Part shown: in pieces, positions 9,030 to 18,019 of the stretch
How positions within the stretch are numbered: the stretch's first letter is position 1
How the letters are laid out: each line of letters begins with the position of its first letter
Assembly: GCF_007049795.1 (NCBI RefSeq)
Contig: NZ_SCFY01000009.1
Coordinates: forward strand, 1 to 64,000
Reading direction: 5' to 3'
Length of the DNA stretch: 64,000 bases
DNA from: Ectopseudomonas mendocina
GTDB taxonomy: Bacteria > Pseudomonadota > Gammaproteobacteria > Pseudomonadales > Pseudomonadaceae
Made by a program: the position numbers and the translations under genes
The notes under the pieces: generated by a model
What the model was told of the DNA's origin: nothing
Databases searched by the model: none
The model's input: the letters and a program-made list of their open reading frames with translations, nothing else

Positions 9030-10981
9030 TCCACCTCGCCGCCTGGTGCTGCGTCGCGCTGCTGGCGCTGGCCACAGGCTTCGCTCAAGCGCAGCTGCGT
9101 CTGACGCTGGACGGCAGCGCTCTAGGCGCAGCCGAACGCCAGGCGAGCCAGACCCTGCTTGACGAGGCCATGGCGGCATTGCCCCCGCGCTTCGTCCAGC
9201 GTCTGGACCGTGAAGTGAGGGTCCGCTGGCGCACCGCAATGCCCGCAGAGGTCTACGGCCAGGTCGGGCGCTTCAGCGGTATTGAACTCAACGCCGAACT
9301 CCTGCCGAAGCTGGTCGACGGCTCGGCGGCAGAAAATCGCACCGGTCGCCCACATGGCACCCAGCGCCAGGAACTGCTGGCCACCCTGCTGCATGAACTG
9401 ACCCACCTCTACGACCGCGCCCGACTCTGGTCTGCGGCCGAGCGCCGCCATATCACTCAATGCCGACAGCGCGTCAGCTCCATGGGCCCGGTTGGGCTGC
9501 CGGAGGACTGTCGTGGCCAGACCGAGCGACGCTTCACCCTCAGCGATGACCCGCGCCTGCTCGATCTGGCCGGCTGGCCGCAACGTGTCGGCCAGCGTGG
9601 CGCGCGCGATCTGAACAACGGCCAGGTCGCGCGCAGCCCGGACAGCTACGAGCTGACTAATGCGCTGGAATTCGTCGCGGTCAACCTCGAGTACTTCCTG
9701 CTCGACCCCAGCTATGCCTGCCGCCGGCCTTCGCTGGCGCGCTACTTACGCGAGCACTTCGACTGGGCGCCGCCCAGCGAGGCCTGCACCAGCGACTACC
9801 CCTACCTCAATGCCGGTCGTGACTTTGCCGTTCAGCCCCTGGGCCGACTCGACCCGGAGCGCGTGTATGAAGTCGACTACCTGCTCGCCGAGGCCAACGA
9901 TGCCTGGATGAGCCGCTGGGGGCACAGCATGCTGCGTCTGGTAGTCTGCGCACCGGGCCGACCGCGTGGCCCGGACTGCCGCCTGGATCTCGAGCACCAC
10001 CTGGTACTGTCCTACCGCGCCTTCGTCGGTGACCTGCAACTGTCGAGCTGGGACGGCCTGACCGGCGTCTATCCATCACGCCTGTTCGTTCTGCCGCTAG
10101 AGCAGGTGATCGACGAATACACCAAGGTCGAGCTGCGCAGCCTGGCCTCGGTGCCGCTGCGCCTGTCGCGCGACGAGGTCGAGCAACTGGTGGCACGCGC
10201 AGCCGAACAACACTGGAGCTATGACGGCGACTACTACTTCGTCTCCAATAACTGCGCGGTGGAAACCCTCAAGTTGCTGCGCAGCGGTACCGACAATCCA
10301 CGCCTGCATGCACTCGACAGCCTCCTGCCCAACGGCCTGCTGGAATTGATGGATGCCCGCGGCTTGGCTGATACCACTGTGCTCGACGATCCGCGCGAGG
10401 CGCTACGCCTGGGCTATCGCTTCGACTCCTTCCGCGAGCGTTACCAGGCCATGTTCAAGGTGCTGCGAGAACGCTTGCCAATCACTCAGGACAGCGTCGA
10501 AACCTGGCTGGAACAACCAGCCGAAACGCGGCGCAACTGGTTCACCCAGGCCGACCTGCGCGCCAGCGCCGCCCTACTGCTACTGGAGCAGGCCGCGCTG
10601 CGCCGGCAACTGCTGCTGGCTCAGGACGAACTCAAGCGCCGCTACCTCACAGGCCGTGCTGCTGGAGACCCAGGCCTGAACAAGGCCGGTGCCGCGCTGG
10701 AGCAAATTCTCGCCAACAGCGGCTTCCTCAGCCGCCCGGCCGAACTGCTCGAAGGTGGCTACGGCTTGCCGCAACAGCAGGAATGGGAGCGTCTCGAGGC
10801 CAGCAGCCGTGACCGCCAGCAGCAGCTGCGCCAGCTCAGCGACGAGCTCGACGGGGAAGTACGCAACCTGCTGCAACCCGAGCGCCTGGCCGAACTGGAA
10901 GCCAACGAGGCCAATCTGGTAGCACTCGGCGAACATCTGCGGGCCTTGCACAAGGCCAGTGGTGGGCTGGAGCTACCCTGA
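9026..10981 (+). CDS. DUF4105 domain protein with zinc-protease-like motif
   Basis: This 651-residue exported protein has an N-terminal signal peptide (to about residue 22), a HELTHLYDR motif at 123-131 that matches the HEXXH zinc-protease signature, a DUF4105 region around residues 275-450 (including WGHSMLRLVV and NNCAVETLKLL), and a long charged, probably coiled-coil C-terminus from about 540. DUF4105 is related to NlpC/P60-like papain folds; the Cys in NNCAVE and the His in WGHS are candidate active residues. It starts at GTG 9026, overlapping the preceding DUF2388 stop. A role in the periplasm or outer envelope is inferred; no substrate is known. Confidence 0.8.
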   Translation: MIHLAAWCCVALLALATGFAQAQLRLTLDGSALGAAERQASQTLLDEAMAALPPRFVQRLDREVRVRWRTAMPAEVYGQVGRFSGIELNAELLPKLVDGSAAENRTGRPHGTQRQELLATLLHELTHLYDRARLWSAAERRHITQCRQRVSSMGPVGLPEDCRGQTERRFTLSDDPRLLDLAGWPQRVGQRGARDLNNGQVARSPDSYELTNALEFVAVNLEYFLLDPSYACRRPSLARYLREHFDWAPPSEACTSDYPYLNAGRDFAVQPLGRLDPERVYEVDYLLAEANDAWMSRWGHSMLRLVVCAPGRPRGPDCRLDLEHHLVLSYRAFVGDLQLSSWDGLTGVYPSRLFVLPLEQVIDEYTKVELRSLASVPLRLSRDEVEQLVARAAEQHWSYDGDYYFVSNNCAVETLKLLRSGTDNPRLHALDSLLPNGLLELMDARGLADTTVLDDPREALRLGYRFDSFRERYQAMFKVLRERLPITQDSVETWLEQPAETRRNWFTQADLRASAALLLLEQAALRRQLLLAQDELKRRYLTGRAAGDPGLNKAGAALEQILANSGFLSRPAELLEGGYGLPQQQEWERLEASSRDRQQQLRQLSDELDGEVRNLLQPERLAELEANEANLVALGEHLRALHKASGGLELP

Positions 10982-10982
10982 A

Positions 10983-12647
10983 TCAGCTACCTAGCAGCTT
11001 GCCCATCGAAGGCAGGCCCAGCTGCTGCAGCGGATTAGCAGGCACCTGTTGCTGAGGCTTGAAGCGACCAATCGCCGATTCGCACTGAGCCAACAAGCCT
11101 TTGCTCGTAGTGCTTTGGCATGATTGATAGGCCTGTTGCGCCTTGACCACCCGCTCTCCTTGCAGGTGCACGGAAATCTCCAGTGGCGTCATCAGTTGAT
11201 CGCCCCAATGTGCCTGGCCACGTTGCAGATAGCGCTCGGCCTGAGCCTGCCGGTCGAGACTGAGCGACAACGTGATGATCTGGTCATAGCTGGAGAGGGA
11301 CGCATACTGCCATTCGCTTTCTGGAACCTGCTCCAGATTGGCGAGTGCATCCTTGTAACGTCTTTGCTGAACCGCCAGGACGAACTGCAAGGTTTGTGCA
11401 CGCATGCTCCTGGCAGCCGGTCCACTCGCCACTTCCTTGGCCAACTGGCGTGCCTCGTTCAGATCGCCCTTGTCGAGGGCCTTGGTCGCACGATTGATCA
11501 GCACCTGTCCGGCGAGAATCTTGCCGCTCTGACCACCAAGGAGGTGCCGCTGATACCTGGCAAGCTGTGGGTTTCTGCGTCGCTCGCTGCGATACTCGCT
11601 GGCGATATAACGCACCAGCGCCTCCTCCCGCTGGGCAGGCAACTGGTGGGTCTTGCCAAAGTCCGTCCATACATCCACCGCTGCCAGCTGCGCAGCGGTC
11701 ACCCCGCTCTGGATACCCTGCTCGAGCAGACCGCCGATGCCCTTCTTCTGCATCGCCTGGCTGAACAGCTGTTTCTGCATGGCCTGATACCGTTGCAACT
11801 GGCTGATATTGCTACCTTCGAAGCTTTGTAGCCGCTGGATGCCATGTACCGCACCACGCGGAGAGTAACCCGCACGACTGAGCAGATCGACGGATAGCAA
11901 ATCAGCCTCATCCTCCTGCGCACGCGTCCAACTGCTGTTCCAGAAATTGTCGGATACGGCCTTAAGGAGAGTGCCTGACAGACTGCTTTGCACGATTGTC
12001 TTGCCCACTGCGTCGGGATCACCCACAACCAGTTTGCGTGACGTACCGCTCTTCTGGCTTTCCAACCCGGCAACCGTCACTCCCAGGTTGACCGCCGTCA
12101 CCGATGCGTCCAGCAGCCTCTTCTGCTGATTGAAGAAATGCTCGCGATCAAGGTGTCCCAGCAACAAGTGGGCCGCTTCGTGCCCGAGCATCGCCGCTAG
12201 TTCATCCTCGCTCTCAATGGCCTGTAGAGTGCCTAAATTGAGGTAGATGACATTTTCTGCGGTAGCGCGCGCGCCAAAACTCTCCGAAGCACTGAAGCGC
12301 ACTTTGATGTCTGGTTTGGCATGCGGCCAGTGTGCCAGCAAACGACTCAGCACCTGATCGCAGTACGCCTGCAGTTCCGGCACCTGAAAGCTTTCGACCT
12401 GGGCCATCTGCGCGGTCAGGTCTACCTTGCCGAACCCGCGAATCTCATCCGGATCGCTGACACCGGCCAATCGATCAACCAGAGCATTATTCAACCAGGC
12501 GCTGTTAGTCACCGGCTGCAGTGCCAGCGGGCGAGCACGCGGACTGTCAATGAACTTGCCTTCAACTTGCACATTGCCGGTTGAAGGCATCTGCTGGCAT
12601 CCGAACAGCAGAGAACAGGCAATTGCCAATGTCACTTCCTTACGCAT
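10983..12647 (-). CDS. M48-family metalloprotease lipoprotein
   Basis: This 554-residue protein has a lipoprotein signal with lipobox LLFGC (Cys17) and a zinc-binding HEAAH at 156-160 followed by a downstream glutamate in the EDEADLLSVDLLSRAGY segment, the M48 pattern. The C-terminal half (about 330-554) is helical and repeat-like, resembling the TPR-bearing BepA/YfgC group that controls outer-membrane protein quality. The start at 12647 is chosen because it yields the lipoprotein signal and has AGGAGG upstream. It is the last gene of a three-gene minus-strand operon with a small secreted protein and a CHASE2 protein. Class is firm; substrate is unknown. Confidence 0.88.
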   Translation of the reverse strand: MRKEVTLAIACSLLFGCQQMPSTGNVQVEGKFIDSPRARPLALQPVTNSAWLNNALVDRLAGVSDPDEIRGFGKVDLTAQMAQVESFQVPELQAYCDQVLSRLLAHWPHAKPDIKVRFSASESFGARATAENVIYLNLGTLQAIESEDELAAMLGHEAAHLLLGHLDREHFFNQQKRLLDASVTAVNLGVTVAGLESQKSGTSRKLVVGDPDAVGKTIVQSSLSGTLLKAVSDNFWNSSWTRAQEDEADLLSVDLLSRAGYSPRGAVHGIQRLQSFEGSNISQLQRYQAMQKQLFSQAMQKKGIGGLLEQGIQSGVTAAQLAAVDVWTDFGKTHQLPAQREEALVRYIASEYRSERRRNPQLARYQRHLLGGQSGKILAGQVLINRATKALDKGDLNEARQLAKEVASGPAARSMRAQTLQFVLAVQQRRYKDALANLEQVPESEWQYASLSSYDQIITLSLSLDRQAQAERYLQRGQAHWGDQLMTPLEISVHLQGERVVKAQQAYQSCQSTTSKGLLAQCESAIGRFKPQQQVPANPLQQLGLPSMGKLLGS

Positions 12648-12661
12648 GAATCCTCCTTGAT

Positions 12662-13027
12662 TCACTTCCCGCAGGCCTTCGAATAGCCCATCACCGCATT
12701 GGTCTTGCTGTCTGCCAGAAGGCTGGTCTCGGCGACCTTGCGGCAATCGAAGGCAACTGTCTTACCCTGATTGAGCTTCACATCCAGCGGATCAAGCCAG
12801 ACCTGGCGCTCACCAACGGCGATCAGCAGCAGGTTCTTGGCTTCGCTGAAGCTGATAACCTGCACGTCTGGAACAGGGAGCTGATCACGACTCATATCGC
12901 CGAGAAACTCGCCCTGTTCGTCATACAGCGCGACCTTTTCCAATGGGTAACCGGTAATTTTCAGCGGCTCCTGCGCCCATGCAGACACGCTACACAGCAA
13001 CAGCCCGAATACTGTGGCTCTGAACAT
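12662..13027 (-). CDS. Small secreted protein of unknown family
   Basis: This 121-residue protein has a clear signal peptide (MFRATVFGLLLCSVSAWAQ). The mature chain has two cysteines (FDCRK and KACGK) that could form a disulfide. I do not recognize the family. It sits 14 bp upstream of the M48 lipoprotein gene and 2 bp downstream of the CHASE2 gene, so the three are almost certainly co-transcribed and the protein probably works in the periplasm with one of them. Confidence 0.75.
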   Translation of the reverse strand: MFRATVFGLLLCSVSAWAQEPLKITGYPLEKVALYDEQGEFLGDMSRDQLPVPDVQVISFSEAKNLLLIAVGERQVWLDPLDVKLNQGKTVAFDCRKVAETSLLADSKTNAVMGYSKACGK

Positions 13028-13029
13028 TG

Positions 13030-14382
13030 TTAGATCTCCCTTTCAGTTGACGTACGACCCCTGCGCTGATGCCACCATTCGGCGACCCTGGCCTCCCCCA
13101 GGTAGGCGTAGAACAGGCCGATCATCAGCAACAGTCCCAGCCAGTCGAATGGCGCGATATGCATCCGGCGCGAGAGATAGAGACTGATCAGCAATGCGAG
13201 ACTGCTGAGCAGAACAAACCAGGACAGGTAATGGCTCGCACAGCGATAGAGGCGCCCACCCTTGGCTGCTGGTTGTGACGGAATCCAGAGCGCCACCAAG
13301 CCCGCCAACAGCAGCAAGGCGATCTCCAGCCAGTCGCTCAAACTGATACCCAGCCAACGATCTGGCGCCGCTCGCCAGTAGCTGTGTCCCTGCGTCAGCA
13401 GGTTGTCCAGAGCCATCGCATGCACGTATACGCCCGGCAGCAGCCCCTGCACAGGGCTACTGACAAAATCCGGGATGCCGCGGATATGCGCCCCCAACAG
13501 CACATGCTTGCCACGCAAGACTTCGGCGACACTCGGGTCACGCAGCTGATTGGCATACAGGGTGCGGGTATAGGGACAAGGCTGTGGTCGCTCAACCTCA
13601 CTGGCGATGCGCTGCGAACGGAATGCATCGGCGGCCAGCATACTAAACACCTGTCTCCAGTCCCCCCGCTGCCCACGCAAATCACAACCGCTCAGGTCGA
13701 CGAAATCCTGCATACCCGCGTCGCTCCAGTAACCCCAGCGCACCAATAACGGTGCACCGAAGCCTTCCTGAGAGCAGTCCAACTCCAGGCAAGCCACCTG
13801 GTACAACTGCAACGCAGGTGTGCGCAGCGTCCCCTGAGGGCTTGGCAAAAGTAGCGGATAGCGCTCGCCGTAGCCGCTCCAATGGGTCGGAGCGGTGTTC
13901 GCCATGGCGGCGAATTCGGGCAATACCAAAGAGCGTCCCTGCGCATCGTGGTAATCGGCAAGAATCAACGGCACGCCCTGTTCGCGAAAACTGCTCAAGA
14001 CCCGTTGCAGGCTCTCCGTGGGACCTCCGTCGTAACGTCGCTGGGTGTATAGCAGGTCAACGAATAGTGATTTGGGCTGGTAGCTGAGCAACTGCCGCAA
14101 CAGGCGCGCCTGCTCGCCATAACGCAACGGCCAGCTAGCCCCCAAGTCTGTCAACGCCTGATCATCGATCAGCACCACTACCACGTCTTGCTGCCCAGAC
14201 TCAGGGTAGAAAGGCGCCAGCATGCGCAGCAGCCAGGTTTCGCTATGATGGTCGGAGGCATCGCGCAGACCGAACGGATTGAAGAACGCGACGAAGAGCA
14301 TCAACAACAAACCTAGAACAGCGCCGGGTTTGTTGAGTAAAGGAGCAAGAAAAATTTGCCTGAGGCGCATCCCTGAAAGCAC
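13030..14382 (-). CDS. CHASE2-domain membrane protein without signalling output domain
   Basis: This 450-residue protein has a hydrophobic N-terminal segment (about 18-35), a large extracytoplasmic CHASE2 domain (about 50-340, with VVVVLIDDQALTDLGASWPL) and three C-terminal membrane segments (about 350-430). CHASE2 is a sensory domain usually joined to a histidine kinase, cyclase or GGDEF/EAL output. Here the chain stops after the membrane segments with only a short basic tail, so it is a sensor without an output of its own. It heads the operon with a secreted protein and an M48 lipoprotein. An ATG at 14370 is an alternative start. Confidence 0.82.
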   Translation of the reverse strand: MLSGMRLRQIFLAPLLNKPGAVLGLLLMLFVAFFNPFGLRDASDHHSETWLLRMLAPFYPESGQQDVVVVLIDDQALTDLGASWPLRYGEQARLLRQLLSYQPKSLFVDLLYTQRRYDGGPTESLQRVLSSFREQGVPLILADYHDAQGRSLVLPEFAAMANTAPTHWSGYGERYPLLLPSPQGTLRTPALQLYQVACLELDCSQEGFGAPLLVRWGYWSDAGMQDFVDLSGCDLRGQRGDWRQVFSMLAADAFRSQRIASEVERPQPCPYTRTLYANQLRDPSVAEVLRGKHVLLGAHIRGIPDFVSSPVQGLLPGVYVHAMALDNLLTQGHSYWRAAPDRWLGISLSDWLEIALLLLAGLVALWIPSQPAAKGGRLYRCASHYLSWFVLLSSLALLISLYLSRRMHIAPFDWLGLLLMIGLFYAYLGEARVAEWWHQRRGRTSTEREI

Positions 14383-14489
14383 AAGAACATCCTTGATATC
14401 GCTTGGGTCAGGAATGTGACACAGCTCACAAGCAAAGCAAACAAGAATTTGACATCAAAATAGTGGCACACAATCCTATAGCTACCTGC

Positions 14490-14894
14490 TCACGGAATGT
14501 CTTCTTCGTCTTCTCGTGGCAATTGCTCGTCCAATCGCAGCCAGGGCAGCCGGCTGCCCACCCAGATATGCCGATCCGCCGGAGCCTGTTCCGGCTCGTC
14601 CAACGTGGCGACGGTCACGTCCAGCGTGTGCGGGCTGAGCGAAGTGAACAGCGCCAGATGTGCGCCGCAGTCCGCACAGAAATAACGCGTACAACTGGCC
14701 GACGACTTGAAAGCCTTCGGCGTGCCGCTTAACCAGCGAAACGTATCATGGGGCACGGTGACCCAGGTGGTGAGAATCCCGCCCGTGCTCCGCCGGCAGA
14801 CCGAGCAGTGGCAATGAGCGATGTCCTCCAGCGGCGCATTGATCTGATAACGCAGCGCACCGCACTGGCAGCCACCCTGATGTTCAGACTTCAT
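14490..14894 (-). CDS. GFA (CENP-V/glutathione-dependent formaldehyde-activating-like) family protein
   Basis: This 134-residue zinc protein has the full set of family cysteines: GGCQCGALRY, CHCSVCRRSTGG and YFCADCGAH. Such proteins bind zinc and are named after the Gfa enzyme that condenses formaldehyde with glutathione, but many members have other, unknown roles. The start at 14894 (MKSEHQGGCQCG) is chosen over an upstream extension to 14951 because it fits family length and has a GGCGGAGGCGGG purine-rich stretch before it. It is divergent from the AEC transporter gene. Confidence 0.85.
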   Translation of the reverse strand: MKSEHQGGCQCGALRYQINAPLEDIAHCHCSVCRRSTGGILTTWVTVPHDTFRWLSGTPKAFKSSASCTRYFCADCGAHLALFTSLSPHTLDVTVATLDEPEQAPADRHIWVGSRLPWLRLDEQLPREDEEDIP

Positions 14895-14962
14895 CCCGCC
14901 TCCGCCTTGCATTGCCCCGCGCCGCTGACCAAGATAGGCGCTCACCACCACCGGGGGTTCCC

Positions 14963-15868
14963 GTGATAGACCTGTTGCTGGCCTTGTGGCCGCTGTTCGC
15001 CATGATAGTCGCCGGCTACTGGCTGCGCCTGCGCGAGTTCCCCAGCGAGGCCTTCTGGCCGGGCGCCGAGCGCCTCAATTACTTCATCCTGTTCCCTGCC
15101 CTGCTGTTCTCCAGCCTGGCCCGTGCGCCGTTGAACAACCCCGCCTTGCCGCGCCTGGCTCTTGCGGTGCTGCTCGGCCTGGGCATCGCCTGGCTGGCAC
15201 TGCTGCTGGTGCGCCGCTTGCGCGGCTGGCCCACTGGGCGTTTTGGCGCCTTCACTCAGGGCATCCTGCGGTTCAACACCTATTTGGGCCTGGCCGTGGT
15301 CGGCAGCCTGTTCGGTCAGGAAGGCCTGACCCTCGCTGCACTGATGCTGGCCTTGATGGTCCCGACGGTGAACGTGTTGTCGGTCTGGTCGCTGACAGCC
15401 GAACGCGGCATCAGCGCACGCAGCCTGCTGCTGCCGATCATCAAGAACCCACTGATCCTTGCCTGCGTCGGCGGAGCGCTGTTCAACCTCACGGGTATCG
15501 GCCTGCCGGGTGGCAGCGACCGCCTGCTCAACCTGCTGGCTGCTGCCAGCCTGCCGCTGGGCCTGCTCTGTGTTGGCGCCGCACTCAAGCCAGAGCAACT
15601 GGGCGGAGAAATCCCGGCGCTGACCTGGAACAGCGCGCTGCGCCTGCTGGCCATGCCGCTGCTGGCCTGGTGCGTGGCCTGGGCGCTGGCACTGCCGGTG
15701 ATGGAGAGCGCAGTGCTGGTGCTGTTCTTCGCTCTGCCCACCGCCCCAACGGCCTATGTGCTGACTCGCCAACTCGGCGGCGACAGCCAGCTGATGGCCG
15801 GTATCATCACCCTGCAGACACTGCTGGCAGCAGGAAGTCTGGTTGCGATCACGATGATGCTGGCGTGA
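14963..15868 (+). CDS. AEC-family (auxin efflux carrier-like) transporter
   Basis: This 301-residue integral membrane protein has about ten hydrophobic segments, in the pattern of the bacterial AEC permeases that move malonate, malate or other small organic anions. The start is GTG 14963, giving an N-terminus (IDLLLALWPLFAMIVAGYWL) that enters the membrane at once as in homologues. It carries the family's central RFNTYLGLAVVGSLFGQEGL segment. Substrate cannot be deduced; there is no metabolic neighbour to guide it. Confidence 0.82.
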   Translation: MIDLLLALWPLFAMIVAGYWLRLREFPSEAFWPGAERLNYFILFPALLFSSLARAPLNNPALPRLALAVLLGLGIAWLALLLVRRLRGWPTGRFGAFTQGILRFNTYLGLAVVGSLFGQEGLTLAALMLALMVPTVNVLSVWSLTAERGISARSLLLPIIKNPLILACVGGALFNLTGIGLPGGSDRLLNLLAAASLPLGLLCVGAALKPEQLGGEIPALTWNSALRLLAMPLLAWCVAWALALPVMESAVLVLFFALPTAPTAYVLTRQLGGDSQLMAGIITLQTLLAAGSLVAITMMLA

Positions 15869-15872
15869 GCCG

Positions 15873-16637
15873 CTACTGCGCGTAACTCTCGATCAGCCGC
15901 TGATATTCTCCGCGAGCCTTGAGCGCTTCGAGCCCGCGATTGAACCGCTCGATCAACTCGGTAGCACGCGGATGCTGCTGCGAGACGATGAAGTGCAACG
16001 TACTGCTCTGAAACGGCACCCGTGACCGGTGAAACTGCGCCAGTTCAGCGCCAGCACTGTGCAAAGCACTGCCCCCCAGGTTACGGTCGGCAATGAACAG
16101 GTCGTCACGTTCGAGCAGCAGCAGCCGTGCGCATTCCTGCAGACCCAGTGGAGAATGACGGCGCAGCACACCCTGCTCGACCATTTGCTGGATCGCCGCC
16201 GGTGGCTGCCAGCCCAGCGGATAGCAGAGTCGCCGGCCGATCATGGCGGGCAGATCATCGAGCTCGATGTGATCACCGGCCCGGCTGAAGATGTATGGTT
16301 CGGCCACATAAATGGGCGCCGAGTAGAGAAACTCCGCCTCGCGCTCGGCAGAACGGATGTAGGGAAAGGTGGCGTCGTAGTCACCGCGCTTGGCTTTCAG
16401 GTAACCGCGGTTCTAGGGCAGCCAGTCGAGCGTGATCGCCGTGCCCTGCTCGGCCAATGCCGCACGCACCACCTGGGTAAGCATGCCTCGGCCGGGCAAT
16501 GCCTTACCGGTGAACGGTGCGTAGTCGTCGCCGGTAGCTAGGTGCAGCACCTCCGCTCGCACCGATGCGCACAACAGCAGGCCCAGCAGAGCCGCCCCCC
16601 AGAATCCCACCATCAGTCTCCAATAACTGGCGTGCAT
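15873..16637 (-). pseudogene. Substrate-binding (SBP_bac_3-like) protein gene broken by one amber codon
   Basis: Two pieces lie in the same minus-strand frame. The N-terminal piece (16413-16637) has a signal peptide (LLGLLLCASVRAE) and continues to LDWLP, where TAG (16413-16415) stops it. The frame then goes on without interruption: NRGYLKAKRGDYDATFPYI, EFLYSAPIYVAEPYIFSRAG and so on to 15873. Homologues usually have WLPW followed by a basic residue here, so a TGG-to-TAG change is the simplest explanation. The intact product would be about 254 residues, a periplasmic amino-acid-binding-like protein with no transporter genes nearby. A sequencing error cannot be excluded. Confidence 0.8.
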
Positions 16638-16801
16638 GCGCCTTACTAACCCTGATCATTGACTCTCGCTGTCGCAAGCCAGGCTGTCCAGTGCAACCCG
16701 GTTATAGAGCGACAATTCATCAGGTTCTCTTGATACGGAACAAGAGGCATTGCAAGACTACGACTATCCTTGCTGCACCACGAACCGACTGCGACACGCC
16801 G

Positions 16802-17932
16802 ATGAACGACACCAGCGCCAACGACCAGCCCGATGTTTTCCCCTACCTGCAGCTGATGCATCAACATGCCGGCTCGGACCTGTTCTTCAGCGTCGGCGCG
16901 CCGCCGCACATGAAGGTCGAAGGGCATAGCCAGCCCGTCGGCCAGCGCATCATGAAGGCCGGTGAGGTGCAGCAGCTGGCCTATCAACTGATGACGCAGA
17001 AGCAGATCGCCGAGTTCGAACGCGACCTGGAGATGAACCTGGCCGTCAGCCTGCAGGGCGCCGGACGCTATCGGATCAACGTCTATTACCAGCGCGGCGA
17101 AGTGGCCATGGTGGTGCGCCTGATCAAGAGCGAGATCCCTGGTTTCGAGGCGCTCGGTCTACCCAAGCTGCTGGAGAAACTGGCCATGCAGGACCGCGGC
17201 CTGATCCTGGTCACCGGCGCAGCCGGCTCGGGCAAGTCCACCACCCTGGCGGCGATGCTGGATTTTCGCAATCGCCACAAGAGCGGGCATATCGTCTGCA
17301 TCGAAGACCCCATCGAGTTTCTCCACAGCCATCAGCGCTCGATCATCGACCAGCGTGAAGTCGGCCTCGATACCCACAGCTTCGATGACGCCCTGCGCAA
17401 CGTGCTGCGTGAGGCGCCGGACGTGATCATGCTCGGCGAAATCCGCGACGCCGCCACCATGCAGCACGCTCTGCACTACGCCGAAACAGGCCATTTGTGC
17501 GTCGCCACTCTGCATGCCACCAGCAGCAGCCACGCCATCGAACGCATCGCCCGCTTCTTCCCCGACGACGCTCGCAAACAGGTACTGGCCGACGTCGCGC
17601 ACAACCTGCTCGCGGTGGTCGGCCAGCGCCTGGTGCCCGGCATCGAGCAGAAACGCGTGGCGGCGATTGAGCTGATGCTCGGCACGCCCTATATCCGCGA
17701 CCTGGTCCAGCGCGACGAACTGGATGAACTACGCGAGGCCATCGCACGAGCCGCCGAGCAGGGTTTGCAGACCTTCGACCAGCATCTGTTCGCCCTGCTC
17801 GAAGCCGGACGCATCAGCCTGGCCGAAGCGCTCAAGTTCGCCGACTCGCGTACCGACCTCAGCCTCAAGTTCAAACTCGAGCGCGGTTTCTCCGCCGACG
17901 ACGCCGAACTCAAGGTGCTGCGCGACGGTTGA
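16802..17932 (+). CDS. PilT/PilU-type type IV pilus retraction ATPase
   Basis: This 376-residue secretion-type hexameric ATPase has Walker A GAAGSGKST (about 139-147), the Asp box IEDPIEFLHSHQRSIIDQRE, Walker B VIMLGEIRD and the His box HLCVATLHATSSSHAIERI, all intact. The N-terminal region (LMHQHAGSDLFFSVGAPPHM) matches the PilT/PilU PAS-like domain. The classical pseudomonad pilT and pilU genes are adjacent to each other; this copy stands alone between a broken binding-protein gene and a Na/Pi symporter, so it is probably an additional paralogue. ATG 16802 gives family length. Confidence 0.88.
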   Translation: MNDTSANDQPDVFPYLQLMHQHAGSDLFFSVGAPPHMKVEGHSQPVGQRIMKAGEVQQLAYQLMTQKQIAEFERDLEMNLAVSLQGAGRYRINVYYQRGEVAMVVRLIKSEIPGFEALGLPKLLEKLAMQDRGLILVTGAAGSGKSTTLAAMLDFRNRHKSGHIVCIEDPIEFLHSHQRSIIDQREVGLDTHSFDDALRNVLREAPDVIMLGEIRDAATMQHALHYAETGHLCVATLHATSSSHAIERIARFFPDDARKQVLADVAHNLLAVVGQRLVPGIEQKRVAAIELMLGTPYIRDLVQRDELDELREAIARAAEQGLQTFDQHLFALLEAGRISLAEALKFADSRTDLSLKFKLERGFSADDAELKVLRDG

Positions 17933-18019
17933 CTGGCTTTCTGAATGATTTCGGCCGATGCTCATCTATACAGGCCGAAACCATAACCTCTAATCGGCCG
18001 TCTTTCAGGGGGCCGATTT

